DNA of 64,000 nucleotides from DATEDA01 sp963820965 (GTDB lineage Bacteria > Pseudomonadota > Gammaproteobacteria > Burkholderiales > SG8-39): NCBI GenBank assembly GCA_963820965.1, contig CAWGCC010000046.1, positions 1 through 64,000 of the forward strand, given 5' to 3'. A model generated the notes under the pieces. That model saw only the letters and a list, made by a program, of their open reading frames with translations, was not told where the DNA came from and searched no databases. The translations under genes and the position numbers were made by a program. Positions 15,411 through 23,914 of the stretch are shown here, piece by piece. Position 1 is the stretch's first letter, and the number at the start of each line of letters is the position of its first letter.

Positions 15411-15708
15411 CCGACGGCTTGTGAAATGGGAGAAGTCCCGCAACCTTGGCGAGGAAATCGTTCAAGGCATTCGCGACATCAAGGCGGGCCGCGTCGGGCG
15501 CCGCTTCACGGTCGATTCGTTCGCTATCGTCCGCGCGCGGGAGAAGTCCGGTCTGTCCCAGTCACAGTTTGCTGCGTTGCTAGGGGTCTCGGTGCGCACA
15601 CTTCAAGAGTGGGAACAAGGCCGTCGCGAACCGAGCGCTGCCGCACAGACCTTAATCAAGGTTGCCGAAAGGCACCCGAAGGTGCTGCGGGAGATCGCCA
15701 CATCGTGA
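15394..15708 (+). CDS. HigA-type antitoxin, XRE helix-turn-helix
   Basis: The 104-residue protein has an HTH_3 domain in its second half (VRAREKSGLSQSQFAALLGV, SVRTLQEWEQGRREPSAAAQ). Its N-terminal part, LVKWEKSRNLGEEIVQGIRD, would wrap the toxin. It should repress its own promoter together with the toxin. It overlaps the toxin gene and ends at 15708. Confidence 0.9.
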   Translation: MKKPADRRLVKWEKSRNLGEEIVQGIRDIKAGRVGRRFTVDSFAIVRAREKSGLSQSQFAALLGVSVRTLQEWEQGRREPSAAAQTLIKVAERHPKVLREIATS

Positions 15709-15756
15709 GGAGCTGGACCTGGAAAAGCTTAAGGCAGTCGACGGAACGCGGTAGCG

Positions 15757-15935
15757 CGCGAGAAGGTGCATCCAGAGTACGACTTTCCCACGCTTTGCCC
15801 GGGAAGTACTACAAGCGCTATCTTGAGAGTACCGACGTCGTCCTGGATCCTGACGTTGCGGCCGATTTCAGAAAGCGGTCAGGCGGCCAACGAGGCGCTA
15901 CGCGCTCTTCTAACGCGTCGCAGGAGCTAGCGTAG
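15757..15935 (+). pseudogene. decayed CopG-like antitoxin gene (relative of 11404-11763)
   Basis: In pieces of two frames the text reads EYDF, PGKYYKRYLESTDVV, LDPDVAADF and, after a shift near 15878, AANEALRALLTRRRS with a stop at about 15933. The gene at 11404 has GKYFKRYLRSTNVV, LDPDVAAGF, AVDEALRALLRVA. Small deletions have broken this copy. Confidence 0.65.
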
Positions 15936-16047
15936 GACGAAGCCCGTCGCTCAACTCGGACGCGCTGAAAGGCTGGCTCGCACGCTTGATGGATCACCAC
16001 GCTGCGCTCATCATTTGCGCCGAAAAGCCGCCCAAGGTGGAGGAGCA

Positions 16048-16404
16048 ATGGAACCGGTCAAAGACGCGAGCCACCTCTATGAAGTCGAGCGCCGGGCTTA
16101 TCACGCCGAGCGACCCGGCTTCCGCATCAACGAGCTGCAGATCTCGCCGACCCAGAAGGTGCCCTGGCACTACCACAGCAACATCCAGGACACGTTCTAT
16201 GTTCTCGAGGGACGCCTCAGGATCTTCCTGCGCGAGCCCAAAGAGGAGGTCCGGCTCGATCCCGGTGAGACCTACTCGGTTCCGCCGCGCCGCCCGCATC
16301 TCGTCATCAACGGCGGCGACACGTCCGCGACCTTTCTCGTGCTCCAGGGGATCGGCGAATACGACTTCGTCCCGCTCGTGCAGCCCGCCACGCAAACGAG
16401 TTGA
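16048..16404 (+). CDS. small cupin protein
   Basis: The 118-residue protein starts at ATG 16048, preceded by GGAGGAG. Cupin motif 1 is WHYHSNIQDTFYVLEGRLRI (two histidines, glutamate) and motif 2 PPRRPHLVINGG. The ending GIGEYDFVPL is typical of a single-domain cupin of about this size. It would bind one metal ion. Its 5' end was copied next to dctM, which suggests it originally followed the TRAP operon, perhaps acting on the imported compound. Confidence 0.82.
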   Translation: MEPVKDASHLYEVERRAYHAERPGFRINELQISPTQKVPWHYHSNIQDTFYVLEGRLRIFLREPKEEVRLDPGETYSVPPRRPHLVINGGDTSATFLVLQGIGEYDFVPLVQPATQTS

Positions 16405-16425
16405 TGCATTCCCTGGGTCTCGCAG

Positions 16426-17100
16426 ATGACCAATCTACCTGGCTGGGTTCCCCGCCCCCACCCTGCCCGCGTCACGCTCGAAGGAGCGTTCTGCCGACTC
16501 GAGCCTCTGGACCCCGTACGCCACGGCGATCAGCTGTTTGCCGCGTCCATGGCGCCGGGCGCCGAGGACCGGTTCCGCTACCTGTCCGATTCGCCCCAGG
16601 ACCGGGCGGGCTTCGAAGACTGGCTCGTCCGCGCCGCCGCTGCGGAGGATCCGCTCTTCTACGCCGTGATCGATCGCGCGACCCAGCGCTGCGAAGGGCG
16701 TCAGAGCTTCATGCGCATCACCCCCGAGCACGGTGTGATCGAGATCGGCCACATCCTGTGGGGCCCGGCGATCGCGCGCACCCGGGTCGCAACCGAAGCC
16801 CTCTTTCTGTTCGCCCGGCACGCTTTCGACGTGCTCGGCTATCGCCGCTTCGAGTGGAAGTGCAATGCCCGCAATGAACCCTCGAAACGCGCTGCCCGCC
16901 GTTTCGGCTTCACGTACGAAGGCACCTTCCGGCAGCACATGGTGGTGAAGGGGGAGAGCCGCGACACGGCGTGGTTTGCGATCGTCGACACGGATTGGCT
17001 ATCGATCCGCGACGGGTTCGAGCAGTGGCTCGAGCCCGCAAACTTCGATCAGCAGGGCCGGCAGAAGGTGCGCCTCGCAGAGCTGCTGCCATCGTCCTAG
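16426..17100 (+). CDS. GNAT acetyltransferase, RimJ/RimL type
   Basis: The 224-residue protein has the Acetyltransf_3 pattern: GAFCRLEPLDPVRHGDQLFAA, then GVIEIGHILWGPAIARTRVA, RVATEALFLFARHAFDVLGY, RRFEWKCNARNEPSKRAARRFG and FTYEGTFRQHMVVKG. The RVATEA segment is the acetyl-CoA loop. Relatives acetylate N-terminal residues, amino-sugars or small amines. It begins 22 bases after the cupin. Confidence 0.85.
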   Translation: MTNLPGWVPRPHPARVTLEGAFCRLEPLDPVRHGDQLFAASMAPGAEDRFRYLSDSPQDRAGFEDWLVRAAAAEDPLFYAVIDRATQRCEGRQSFMRITPEHGVIEIGHILWGPAIARTRVATEALFLFARHAFDVLGYRRFEWKCNARNEPSKRAARRFGFTYEGTFRQHMVVKGESRDTAWFAIVDTDWLSIRDGFEQWLEPANFDQQGRQKVRLAELLPSS

Positions 17101-17143
17101 GCGGTTCGGGTATCCTAGTTTTGCTTCCCGCGCCGGAGTTCCC

Positions 17144-17935
17144 ATGAGCCAGCCCTCGATCCTGTTCGACGCCGAGGACGGTTACGCCGTCGTCACCCTC
17201 AACCGCCCGGACCGCCTCAACAGCTTCAACGTCGAGATGAACGAGCAGCTGCGCGACGCGGTCGCCGAGGTCAAGCGGCGGGACGACGTCCGCGCGCTGC
17301 TGCTGACGGGGGCCGGGCGCGGCTTCTGCGCCGGTCAGGATCTCTCGGACCGGGCGGTGAGCGCGAGCGCGGCGCCCGTCGATCTCGGCTACACCCTCAG
17401 CACCTACTACAACCCGCTCGTCCGTTCCTTGCGCGAGCTGCCGAAGCCGGTGGTGTGCGCGGTGAACGGCGTGGCGGCCGGCGCCGGCGCGAACATCGCG
17501 CTCGCCTGCGACATCGTTCTCGCCGGCCGCTCGGCGAGCTTCATCCAGGCCTTCTGCAAGATCGGCCTCGTCCCCGACTCCGGCGGCACCTACTTTCTCC
17601 CGCGCCTCGCCGGCACGGCGCGCGCGATGGGGCTCGCCCTGCTCGGCGGCAAGCTCGCCGCCGAGGACGCCGAACGCTGGGGCCTCATCTGGAGGTGCGT
17701 CGACGATGCGCGGCTGATGGACGAGGCCCGCGCGCTCGCGCGCGAGCTCGGCGCCGGGCCGACCAAGGGTTTCGCCGACATCAAGCGGGCCCTCTATGCC
17801 GCGGCGACCAACACGCTCGACGCCCAGCTAGACCTCGAGCGGGACCTCCAGCGCGAGCTCGGCCGGACCGCCGACTACCGCGAGGGCGTCCAGGCCTTTC
17901 TCGAGAAGCGCGCGCCGCAGTTCAAGGGTCGCTGA
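17144..17935 (+). CDS. paaG: enoyl-CoA hydratase/isomerase PaaG
   Basis: The 263-residue crotonase-fold protein starts at ATG 17144. GRGFCAGQDLSDRAVS provides the first oxyanion loop and GVAAGAGANIALACDIVLA the second, with the PaaG-type FCKIGLVPDSGGTYFLPRLA. PaaG isomerises ring-1,2-epoxyphenylacetyl-CoA to an oxepin in aerobic phenylacetate degradation. It is followed by paaI (2 bases) and paaK (15 bases), supporting this role over a generic enoyl-CoA hydratase. The paaABCDE epoxidase and paaZ are not in the window. Confidence 0.87.
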   Translation: MSQPSILFDAEDGYAVVTLNRPDRLNSFNVEMNEQLRDAVAEVKRRDDVRALLLTGAGRGFCAGQDLSDRAVSASAAPVDLGYTLSTYYNPLVRSLRELPKPVVCAVNGVAAGAGANIALACDIVLAGRSASFIQAFCKIGLVPDSGGTYFLPRLAGTARAMGLALLGGKLAAEDAERWGLIWRCVDDARLMDEARALARELGAGPTKGFADIKRALYAAATNTLDAQLDLERDLQRELGRTADYREGVQAFLEKRAPQFKGR

Positions 17936-17937
17936 CG

Positions 17938-18387
17938 GTGCCCGGGCTGCCGGACCCGCAGGCCCAGGCCGAGTCGGTCGGCCGCGAGATGTACGCACGC
18001 GACCGCGCCTCGCAGGCGCTCGGGATGACGCTGGAGGAGATCCGCCCGGGCTACGCGCGGATGCGCATGACGGTGCGCGAGGACATGGTGAACGGCCATG
18101 ATCTCTGCCACGGCGGCCTGATCTTCACGCTCGCCGACAGCACGTTCGCCTTCGCCTGCAACAGCCGCAACCAGGTCACCGTGGCGCAGGGCGGGGCCAT
18201 CGAGTTCCTCGCCCCGGGCAAGCTGGGCGACGTGCTCACGGCGGAAGGGGAGGAGCGGCACTCGGGTGCGCGCACCGGCGTCTACGACATCGCGGTGACG
18301 AACCAGGACGGCCGGACGATCGCGCTCTTCCGCGGGAAGTCGTTCCGGCTGAAGGGGCACGTCCTGACGCCGCCCGCGACGGCCTGA
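17938..18387 (+). CDS. paaI: hotdog thioesterase PaaI
   Basis: The 149-residue protein starts at a GTG just after paaG. The hotdog signature NGHDLCHGGLIFTLADSTF followed by AFACNSRNQ is that of PaaI, with the catalytic aspartate in LADS. It hydrolyses phenylacetyl-CoA-type dead-end thioesters and releases CoA if the pathway stalls. It sits between paaG and paaK in one operon. Confidence 0.88.
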   Translation: MPGLPDPQAQAESVGREMYARDRASQALGMTLEEIRPGYARMRMTVREDMVNGHDLCHGGLIFTLADSTFAFACNSRNQVTVAQGGAIEFLAPGKLGDVLTAEGEERHSGARTGVYDIAVTNQDGRTIALFRGKSFRLKGHVLTPPATA

Positions 18388-18402
18388 CCCCAGGGAGGAG
18401 AG

Positions 18403-19710
18403 ATGAGTGCGTACGATCATTTCGAGCACATCGAGAAGGCGAGCGTCGACGAGCTGCGGCACCTGCAGCTCGAACGGCTGAAGTGGAGCCTGCGGCACGC
18501 GTACGACTGCATCCCGCACTACCGGCGGAAATTCGAGGCCCACGGCGTCCGTCCCGACGACCTGAAGCGGCTCGAGGACCTCGCGAAGTTCCCGTTCACG
18601 ACCAAGCAGGACCTGCGCGAGAACTATCCGTTCGGGATGTTCGCGGTGCCGATGGACAAGATCGTCCGCGTCCACGCCTCCAGCGGCACCACCGGCAAGC
18701 CGACCGTCGTCGGCTACACGAAGGGCGACATCCACACGTGGGCGATCGTCATGGCGCGGTCGATCCGCGCCGCGGGCGGACGCTCGACCGACAAGGTCCA
18801 CGTCGCGTACGGCTACGGTCTCTTCACCGGCGGCCTCGGCGCGCACTACGGCGGCGAGACGCTCGGCGCGTGCGTGATCCCGCTCGGCGGCGGGATGACC
18901 GAGCGGCAGGTGCAGCTCATCAACGACTTCAAGCCCGACATCATCATGGTGACGCCGTCGTACATGCTCGCGATCGCCGACGAGTTCGAGCGCCAGGGGT
19001 TCGACGCGAAGCGGACGTCGCTCCGGGTCGGCATCTTCGGCGCCGAGCCCTGGACCGAGGGCATGCGCCAGGAAATCGAGCGCCGCATGGGGCTCACCGC
19101 CGTCGACATCTACGGCCTGTCGGAGGTGATCGGGCCCGGCGTCGCGCAGGAGTGCATCGAGACCAAGGACGGGCTCACGATCTGGGAGGACCACTTCTAT
19201 CCCGAGATCGTCGACCCCGCGACCGGCGCGGTCCTCCCCGACGGCCAGCCCGGCGAGCTCGTCTTCACGTCGCTCACGAAGGAAGCGCTGCCGGTGGTCC
19301 GCTACCGGACGCGGGACCTCACCGCCCTGCTCCCGGGGACGGCGCGGACGATGCGCCGCATGGCGCGCATCACCGGCCGCAGCGACGACATGCTGATCAT
19401 CCGCGGGGTGAACGTGTTCCCGACGCAGATCGAGGAGCTGATCACGAAGCAGCCGCGGCTCTCGCCGCACTACGTGCTCGAGCTGCGCCGTGAAGGGCGT
19501 CTCGACGGGCTCGACGTGGTCGTGGAAGCGCGCGCGGACTTGAGCGCGCCGCTGGGCGAACCCGAGCGTGCCGCCGAGGCGAAGGCGCTCGAGCACAACA
19601 TCAAGTCGTACATCGGGGTCTCGACGACGGTGAGGGTCGTAGCGCCCGGGACGGTCGAGCGGTCGCAGGGCAAGGCGAAGCGGGTGATCGACCTGCGCCC
19701 CAAGACCTAG
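18403..19710 (+). CDS. paaK: phenylacetate-CoA ligase PaaK
   Basis: The 435-residue adenylate-forming enzyme has P-loop motif HASSGTTGKPTVVGYT at residues 91-106, then YGYGLFTGGLGAHYG, GIFGAEPWTEGMRQEIE, IYGLSEVIGPGVAQEC and a C-terminal lid with RSDDMLIIRGVNVFPTQIEE. It activates phenylacetate with ATP and CoA, the entry step of the pathway. Length and the small C-terminal domain fit PaaK. GGGAGGAG lies before the ATG at 18403. Confidence 0.93.
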   Translation: MSAYDHFEHIEKASVDELRHLQLERLKWSLRHAYDCIPHYRRKFEAHGVRPDDLKRLEDLAKFPFTTKQDLRENYPFGMFAVPMDKIVRVHASSGTTGKPTVVGYTKGDIHTWAIVMARSIRAAGGRSTDKVHVAYGYGLFTGGLGAHYGGETLGACVIPLGGGMTERQVQLINDFKPDIIMVTPSYMLAIADEFERQGFDAKRTSLRVGIFGAEPWTEGMRQEIERRMGLTAVDIYGLSEVIGPGVAQECIETKDGLTIWEDHFYPEIVDPATGAVLPDGQPGELVFTSLTKEALPVVRYRTRDLTALLPGTARTMRRMARITGRSDDMLIIRGVNVFPTQIEELITKQPRLSPHYVLELRREGRLDGLDVVVEARADLSAPLGEPERAAEAKALEHNIKSYIGVSTTVRVVAPGTVERSQGKAKRVIDLRPKT

Positions 19711-19733
19711 GCGCTGCGCCGAACATTCCCTGG

Positions 19734-19753
19734 ATGCCGGCGTTCGCCGGCAT
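19734..19753. repeat. REP-like palindrome / shared terminator
   Basis: ATGCCGGCG-TT-CGCCGGCAT is a perfect 9-bp hairpin in the gap between convergent paaK and the Rieske gene. It is of the widespread genome-dispersed kind and may also help end transcription of both operons; there is no strong T tract. Confidence 0.6.
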
Positions 19754-19760
19754 GACGGGG

Positions 19761-20720
19761 TCAGCAGATCCCGAACGTCACGCCCAGCGCGCGCAGATAC
19801 CTGCGGTAGGCGACCGCGAGGCGGTCGGCGGCCGAGTGCGCTTCACCGCCCGCGATGGGCAGCCGGCGCGGCTGCTGGGACTCGAGCACCGGCCGGTCCT
19901 GGACGAAGATCGCGTCCTGGAACGCCCGCAGCTGCGACGCCGGCGTGCGCTCGTCGCTGGTGAAATGCGTGAACCACACGCGGCTCGCCTCCGGGGCAAC
20001 CGGGCACACCCAGAGCGCGTACGCCTCGAGCGGCGCCGACCCCGCCCGCGCGTCGGCCTGCTTGAAGAGCAGCGCGCAATAGGGCCCCAGCACCTCGTAC
20101 CGGTAGTCGACCCAGGCACCGGCCGCGCCGGCGCTCGCTTGCGGCTGCCAGGCACGATAAGCCGGCGCCAGCGGACGTCCGTCCGCGGTGACCGTCACTT
20201 CATAATGCGGCACCTCGACGTGCGCACGATCGCCGAGCAGTCCTTCGTGCACGAACGGGAAGTGGGACATGTCGAGGAAGTTCTCGACCACGCGCGGCGC
20301 GCTCGTCGCGACGTCGTGCGGCCCGCTCACGATCCGCCGCCGCGGCGCGCCGTCGATCGCCGGCAGCTGCGAGTCGGCTCCCTCGAGCCGCACCCAGACG
20401 ATGCCATGCGCCTCGCCCGCTTCATGGGCCTGTGCGGCGTACGCCGCGCCGGGCGAGAAATCAGGCAAAGCCGGGACCTTGCGGCACACGCCGCCGGCCC
20501 CGAACTGCCAGCCGTGATAGGCGCACTCGAGCCTGCCCTCGACGACCTTGCCGAGCGAGAGGCGCGTGCCGCGGTGCGGACACCGGTCGGCCCACGCCTG
20601 TACGCCCGCCGCCGACTCGCGCCAGAGGACGAGATCGCGCTCGAGAAGCCGCGCTGCGGCCGGAGTAGCGCCAACCTCCTCGGACGATGCGACCGGATGC
20701 CAGAGGCCGGCCTCGAGCAC
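19761..20720 (-). CDS. Rieske non-heme iron oxygenase, alpha subunit
   Basis: The 319-residue protein starts at a GTG 8 bases after the BMP gene stop. The Rieske centre CPHRGTRLSLGKVVEGRLEC with the later AYHG gives C47, H49, C66 and H69. The mononuclear iron site is in ENFLDMSHFPFVHEG (D150, H153, H158). The length and single-subunit look match VanA-type O/N-demethylases or ring hydroxylases rather than two-subunit dioxygenases. No reductase gene is adjacent. Being last in a purine import and xanthine dehydrogenase operon suggests a purine-like substrate, for example an N-methylated or oxidised purine; this is inference. Confidence 0.85.
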   Translation of the reverse strand: MLEAGLWHPVASSEEVGATPAAARLLERDLVLWRESAAGVQAWADRCPHRGTRLSLGKVVEGRLECAYHGWQFGAGGVCRKVPALPDFSPGAAYAAQAHEAGEAHGIVWVRLEGADSQLPAIDGAPRRRIVSGPHDVATSAPRVVENFLDMSHFPFVHEGLLGDRAHVEVPHYEVTVTADGRPLAPAYRAWQPQASAGAAGAWVDYRYEVLGPYCALLFKQADARAGSAPLEAYALWVCPVAPEASRVWFTHFTSDERTPASQLRAFQDAIFVQDRPVLESQQPRRLPIAGGEAHSAADRLAVAYRRYLRALGVTFGIC

Positions 20721-20728
20721 GCGAGGCC

Positions 20729-21877
20729 CTACTTCGCCGTCGGGATCTTGCCCTCCACGCCCTGGACGTAGAAGTCGACCTTGTCCTTCCAGTCCTGGTC
20801 GGCCTTCGCGTCCTTCGGCAGGCGCTCCTTCCCGGTGTTGTCGACGATCGGCCCGGTGAAGACCTCGAACGTGCCCGCCTTCATGCCGTCCTTGATCGCG
20901 GCGACCTTCTTCTTCGCTTCCTCGGGCACGCCATCGGCGATCTTCACGAGGTCGTTCTGGCCTTCCTTCACGCCCCAGACGGTCCGCTCGGTCTTCCAGG
21001 TCCCTTCCATCGCTTCCTTGACCGCCTTCTTGTAGTAGTTGCTCCAGTCGACGATGGCGGACCCGAGATGCGCCTTGGGCGCGAACGCGCTCATGTCGCT
21101 GTCCCAGCCGAACGCGAACTTGCCGTTCTTCTCGGCTGTCTGCAGCACCGCGGTCGAGTCGGTGTTCTGGAGCAGCACGTCGGCGCCGCCGTTGATGAGC
21201 GACTGCGCCGCCTCGCTCTCCTTCGGCGGATCGAACCAGGAGTTGATCCACACGACGCGCGTCTTGATCTTCGGGTTCACGCTCTGTGCGCCGAGGGTGA
21301 ACGCGTTGATGTTGCGCAGCACCTCCGGGATCGGGAACGAGGCGACGAAGCCGATCGTGCCGGTCTTGCTCATCGAGCCGGCGATGACGCCGGCGAGGTA
21401 GGCGTCCTCGTAGAACTTGGCGTCGTAGATCCGCATGTTCGGCGCGGTCTTGTAGCCGGTCGCGTGCTCGAACTTCACGTCGGGGAACTCGGCTGCGACC
21501 TTCAGCATCGGCTCCATGAAGCCGAACGAGGTCGCGAAGATGATCTTGTTGCCCTGCGACGCGAGGTCGCGTATCACGCGCTCCGCGTCGGCGCCCTCGG
21601 GCACCTTCTCCACGAACGAGGTCTTCACCTTGTCGCCGAGCTCGGCCTCGACCGCCTTCCGGGCCTGGTCGTGGGCGAACGTCCAGCCGGCGTCCCCGAC
21701 CGGCCCTACGTACATCCACGCGGCCTTGAACGGCTCGGCCGGCGGCGCGGGCGCCTTGGCATCGGCCGCTGGCGCTGCGCCCTTGGGCGGCGCCTCTTCC
21801 TTGCCGCAGGCCGCGAGCAGCGCCACCGCGACGAGCGCCACGACCTTCAACCAGGAACGCTTGGCGGGACTGAACAT
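20729..21877 (-). CDS. BMP-family (PnrA-like) nucleoside/purine-binding lipoprotein
   Basis: The 382-residue protein has a lipoprotein signal with lipobox LLAAC (cysteine 24) and then an Ala/Pro linker. The Bmp domain begins FKAAWMYVGPVGDAGWTFAH and has FATSFGFMEPMLKVAAEFPD, KFYEDAYLAGVIAGSMSKTG, GFVASFPIPEVLRNINAFTL and VLLQNTDSTAVLQTAEKNGK. BMP proteins are the binding component of nucleoside and purine ABC importers. It follows the two permease genes by 22 bases on the same strand. Confidence 0.92.
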   Translation of the reverse strand: MFSPAKRSWLKVVALVAVALLAACGKEEAPPKGAAPAADAKAPAPPAEPFKAAWMYVGPVGDAGWTFAHDQARKAVEAELGDKVKTSFVEKVPEGADAERVIRDLASQGNKIIFATSFGFMEPMLKVAAEFPDVKFEHATGYKTAPNMRIYDAKFYEDAYLAGVIAGSMSKTGTIGFVASFPIPEVLRNINAFTLGAQSVNPKIKTRVVWINSWFDPPKESEAAQSLINGGADVLLQNTDSTAVLQTAEKNGKFAFGWDSDMSAFAPKAHLGSAIVDWSNYYKKAVKEAMEGTWKTERTVWGVKEGQNDLVKIADGVPEEAKKKVAAIKDGMKAGTFEVFTGPIVDNTGKERLPKDAKADQDWKDKVDFYVQGVEGKIPTAK

Positions 21878-21899
21878 GACTTCTCCTTGTTCGTGAACG

Positions 21900-22820
21900 T
21901 CAGGCGGACGGATGGAACGGCTTGCCGAGCGAGGCCGGCATGTTAATGCGAATCCAGGCGGGGTTGCGGGAAATCAGCGCCAGCACGACGATCGTCGCGA
22001 TGTACGGCAGCATCGACAGGAACTGGCTCGGGATGTCCACGCCCGCGCCCTGCAGGTGGAACTGCAGCATCGTCACGCCGCCGAAGAGATACGCGCCGAG
22101 CAGCACCCGCGCCGGACGCCAGGTCGCGAACGGCGTCAGCGCGAGCGCGATCCAGCCGCGTCCGGCGACGAGGCCTTCGACCCACAGCGGCGCGTACACG
22201 ACCGACAGGAACGCGCCCGCGACCCCGCAGAGCGCCCCGCCCGCGACGACCGCGGCGAGGCGGATCCAGCGGACCGTGTACCCGAGCGAGTGCGCCGAGT
22301 CGGGCGACTCGCCGATGGCACGGAGCACGAGGCCCTGACGGCTGCGGTAGAGAAACCATGCGAGCCCGACCGCGAGCAGCATGGCGACGTACGCGAGCGG
22401 GTGCTGCTTGAACAGCGCCGGACCGAGGAACGGGATGTCGGCGAGGAACGGCACCTCGAAGGCGACGTGCTCGCCGAGCTTCTTGCCGACGTAGTCCACG
22501 CCGACGAACGCCGAGAAGCCGAAGCCGAACAGGCTGAGCGCGAGACCGGTCGCGTACTGGTTCGTGCCGAGCCAGATCACGAGCGCGCCGAAGCCCGCGG
22601 CGAGGGCCATCCCGGCCCCCGCTCCAGCCGCGAACGCGATCCACTGATTGCCCGAATGGAAGGCGGCGGCGAACCCCGCGATCGCGGCGACGAGCATCAT
22701 CCCCTCGGCGCCGAGATTGAGCACGCCCGCCTTCTCGTTGATCAGGAGCCCCAGGCCCGCGAGCGCAAGCGGCGTGCCCGAGGCGATGGTGGCCGCGATG
22801 AGAAGCGCGATCTCGTTCAT
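21900..22820 (-). CDS. ABC importer permease 2 (NupC/YufQ-like, nucleoside/purine type)
   Basis: The 306-residue BPD_transp_2 permease begins MNEIALLIAATIASGTPLAL and has NEKAGVLNLGAEGMMLVAAI, the NLGxEG signature of this family. RAIGESPDSAHSLGYTVRWI is the loop that contacts the ATPase. About nine membrane helices are visible. It pairs with the permease at 22817-23914, whose stop overlaps its start by four bases. Confidence 0.9.
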   Translation of the reverse strand: MNEIALLIAATIASGTPLALAGLGLLINEKAGVLNLGAEGMMLVAAIAGFAAAFHSGNQWIAFAAGAGAGMALAAGFGALVIWLGTNQYATGLALSLFGFGFSAFVGVDYVGKKLGEHVAFEVPFLADIPFLGPALFKQHPLAYVAMLLAVGLAWFLYRSRQGLVLRAIGESPDSAHSLGYTVRWIRLAAVVAGGALCGVAGAFLSVVYAPLWVEGLVAGRGWIALALTPFATWRPARVLLGAYLFGGVTMLQFHLQGAGVDIPSQFLSMLPYIATIVVLALISRNPAWIRINMPASLGKPFHPSA

Positions 22821-23914
22821 GACGCCGCTGCCGTGCGGTGATGACGCACAGCGCGCCAGCGCACGCGATAGTTGATCAGCGTGTCGCACGCGAGCAGCAG
22901 GAAGAGGAGCAGGCCCTGGAACACGCCGGTCAGGGCATTCGGCAGTCCGAGCCGCGACTGCCCGAGCTCGCCGCCGATCAGCAGCATCGAGAGCAGCACG
23001 CCGGCGAAGAGGCAGCCGACCGGATGCAGCCGGCCGACGAAGCAGACGATGATCGCGGTGAAGCCGTAGCCGGTCGAGACATGCGGCGTGAGCTGCCGCA
23101 AGGGTCCCGCCGCCTCCATCGCGCCCGCGAGCCCCGCCATCCCGCCGGAGACGAGGAGCGCGGTCCACAGCGCGGTCCGGCCGGAAAACCCGGCGTAGCG
23201 CGCCGCGTCGGGCGCAAGCCCGCCGACCTGGAGCTGGAAGCCGCGCCAGGACCGGAACATGAACACCCAGAACACCGCCACCAGCACGAGCGTGATCGCG
23301 AAGCCGATGTGCAGGCGCGACTGCGGCACCAGGTTCGGCAGCAGCGTCGCCGCGACGAACGTCTTCGTCTGCGGGAAGTTGAAGCCCTGCGGGTCCTTCC
23401 ACGGCCCGAAGACGAGATAGTTGAGCAGCTGCTGCGCCACGTACACGAGCATCAGGCTCACCAGGATCTCGTTCGCGTTGAAGCGGTCGCGCAACAACGC
23501 CGTGATCGACGCCCAGGCCATGCCGCCCGCGATGCCCGCCGTCAGGATCACCGGCGTCATGGCCCACTGCGGCGCCGCGATGCCGTGCGTCGTGACGTAC
23601 AGCGCGACGCCGCCGGCGGTGATCGCCCCGAGCAGGAACTGGCCCTCGGCACCGATGTTCCAGACGTTCGCCCGGTAGCACACCGCGAGGCCCAGCGCGC
23701 AGAGGACGAGCGGCGTCGCTTTCAGTGCCACCTCGGTAAGGCCGCGCACCGTCCGCAACGGCTCGACGAAGAACATGCTCAGGCCCCGGAGCGGATCCTT
23801 GCCGAGCACGACGAACAGCACGCCGGCGATGACGACCGTCAGCGCGAGCGCGATCAGGGGCGACGCGAGCGACATCGCCCGCGAAGGTTGCGGGCGCGCC
23901 TCAAGCCGGAGCAT
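22817..23914 (-). CDS. ABC importer permease 1 (NupB/YufP-like)
   Basis: The 365-residue permease has the signature CYRANVWNIGAEGQFLLGAI, equivalent to the NIGAEGQ of this family, and SLMLVYVAQQLLNYLVFGPW. The later part is QVGGLAPDAARYAGFSGRTA, the ATPase-contact loop. It overlaps the end of the ATPase gene by 14 bases. With the second permease it forms the heterodimeric channel. Confidence 0.9.
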   Translation of the reverse strand: MLRLEARPQPSRAMSLASPLIALALTVVIAGVLFVVLGKDPLRGLSMFFVEPLRTVRGLTEVALKATPLVLCALGLAVCYRANVWNIGAEGQFLLGAITAGGVALYVTTHGIAAPQWAMTPVILTAGIAGGMAWASITALLRDRFNANEILVSLMLVYVAQQLLNYLVFGPWKDPQGFNFPQTKTFVAATLLPNLVPQSRLHIGFAITLVLVAVFWVFMFRSWRGFQLQVGGLAPDAARYAGFSGRTALWTALLVSGGMAGLAGAMEAAGPLRQLTPHVSTGYGFTAIIVCFVGRLHPVGCLFAGVLLSMLLIGGELGQSRLGLPNALTGVFQGLLLFLLLACDTLINYRVRWRAVRHHRTAAAS

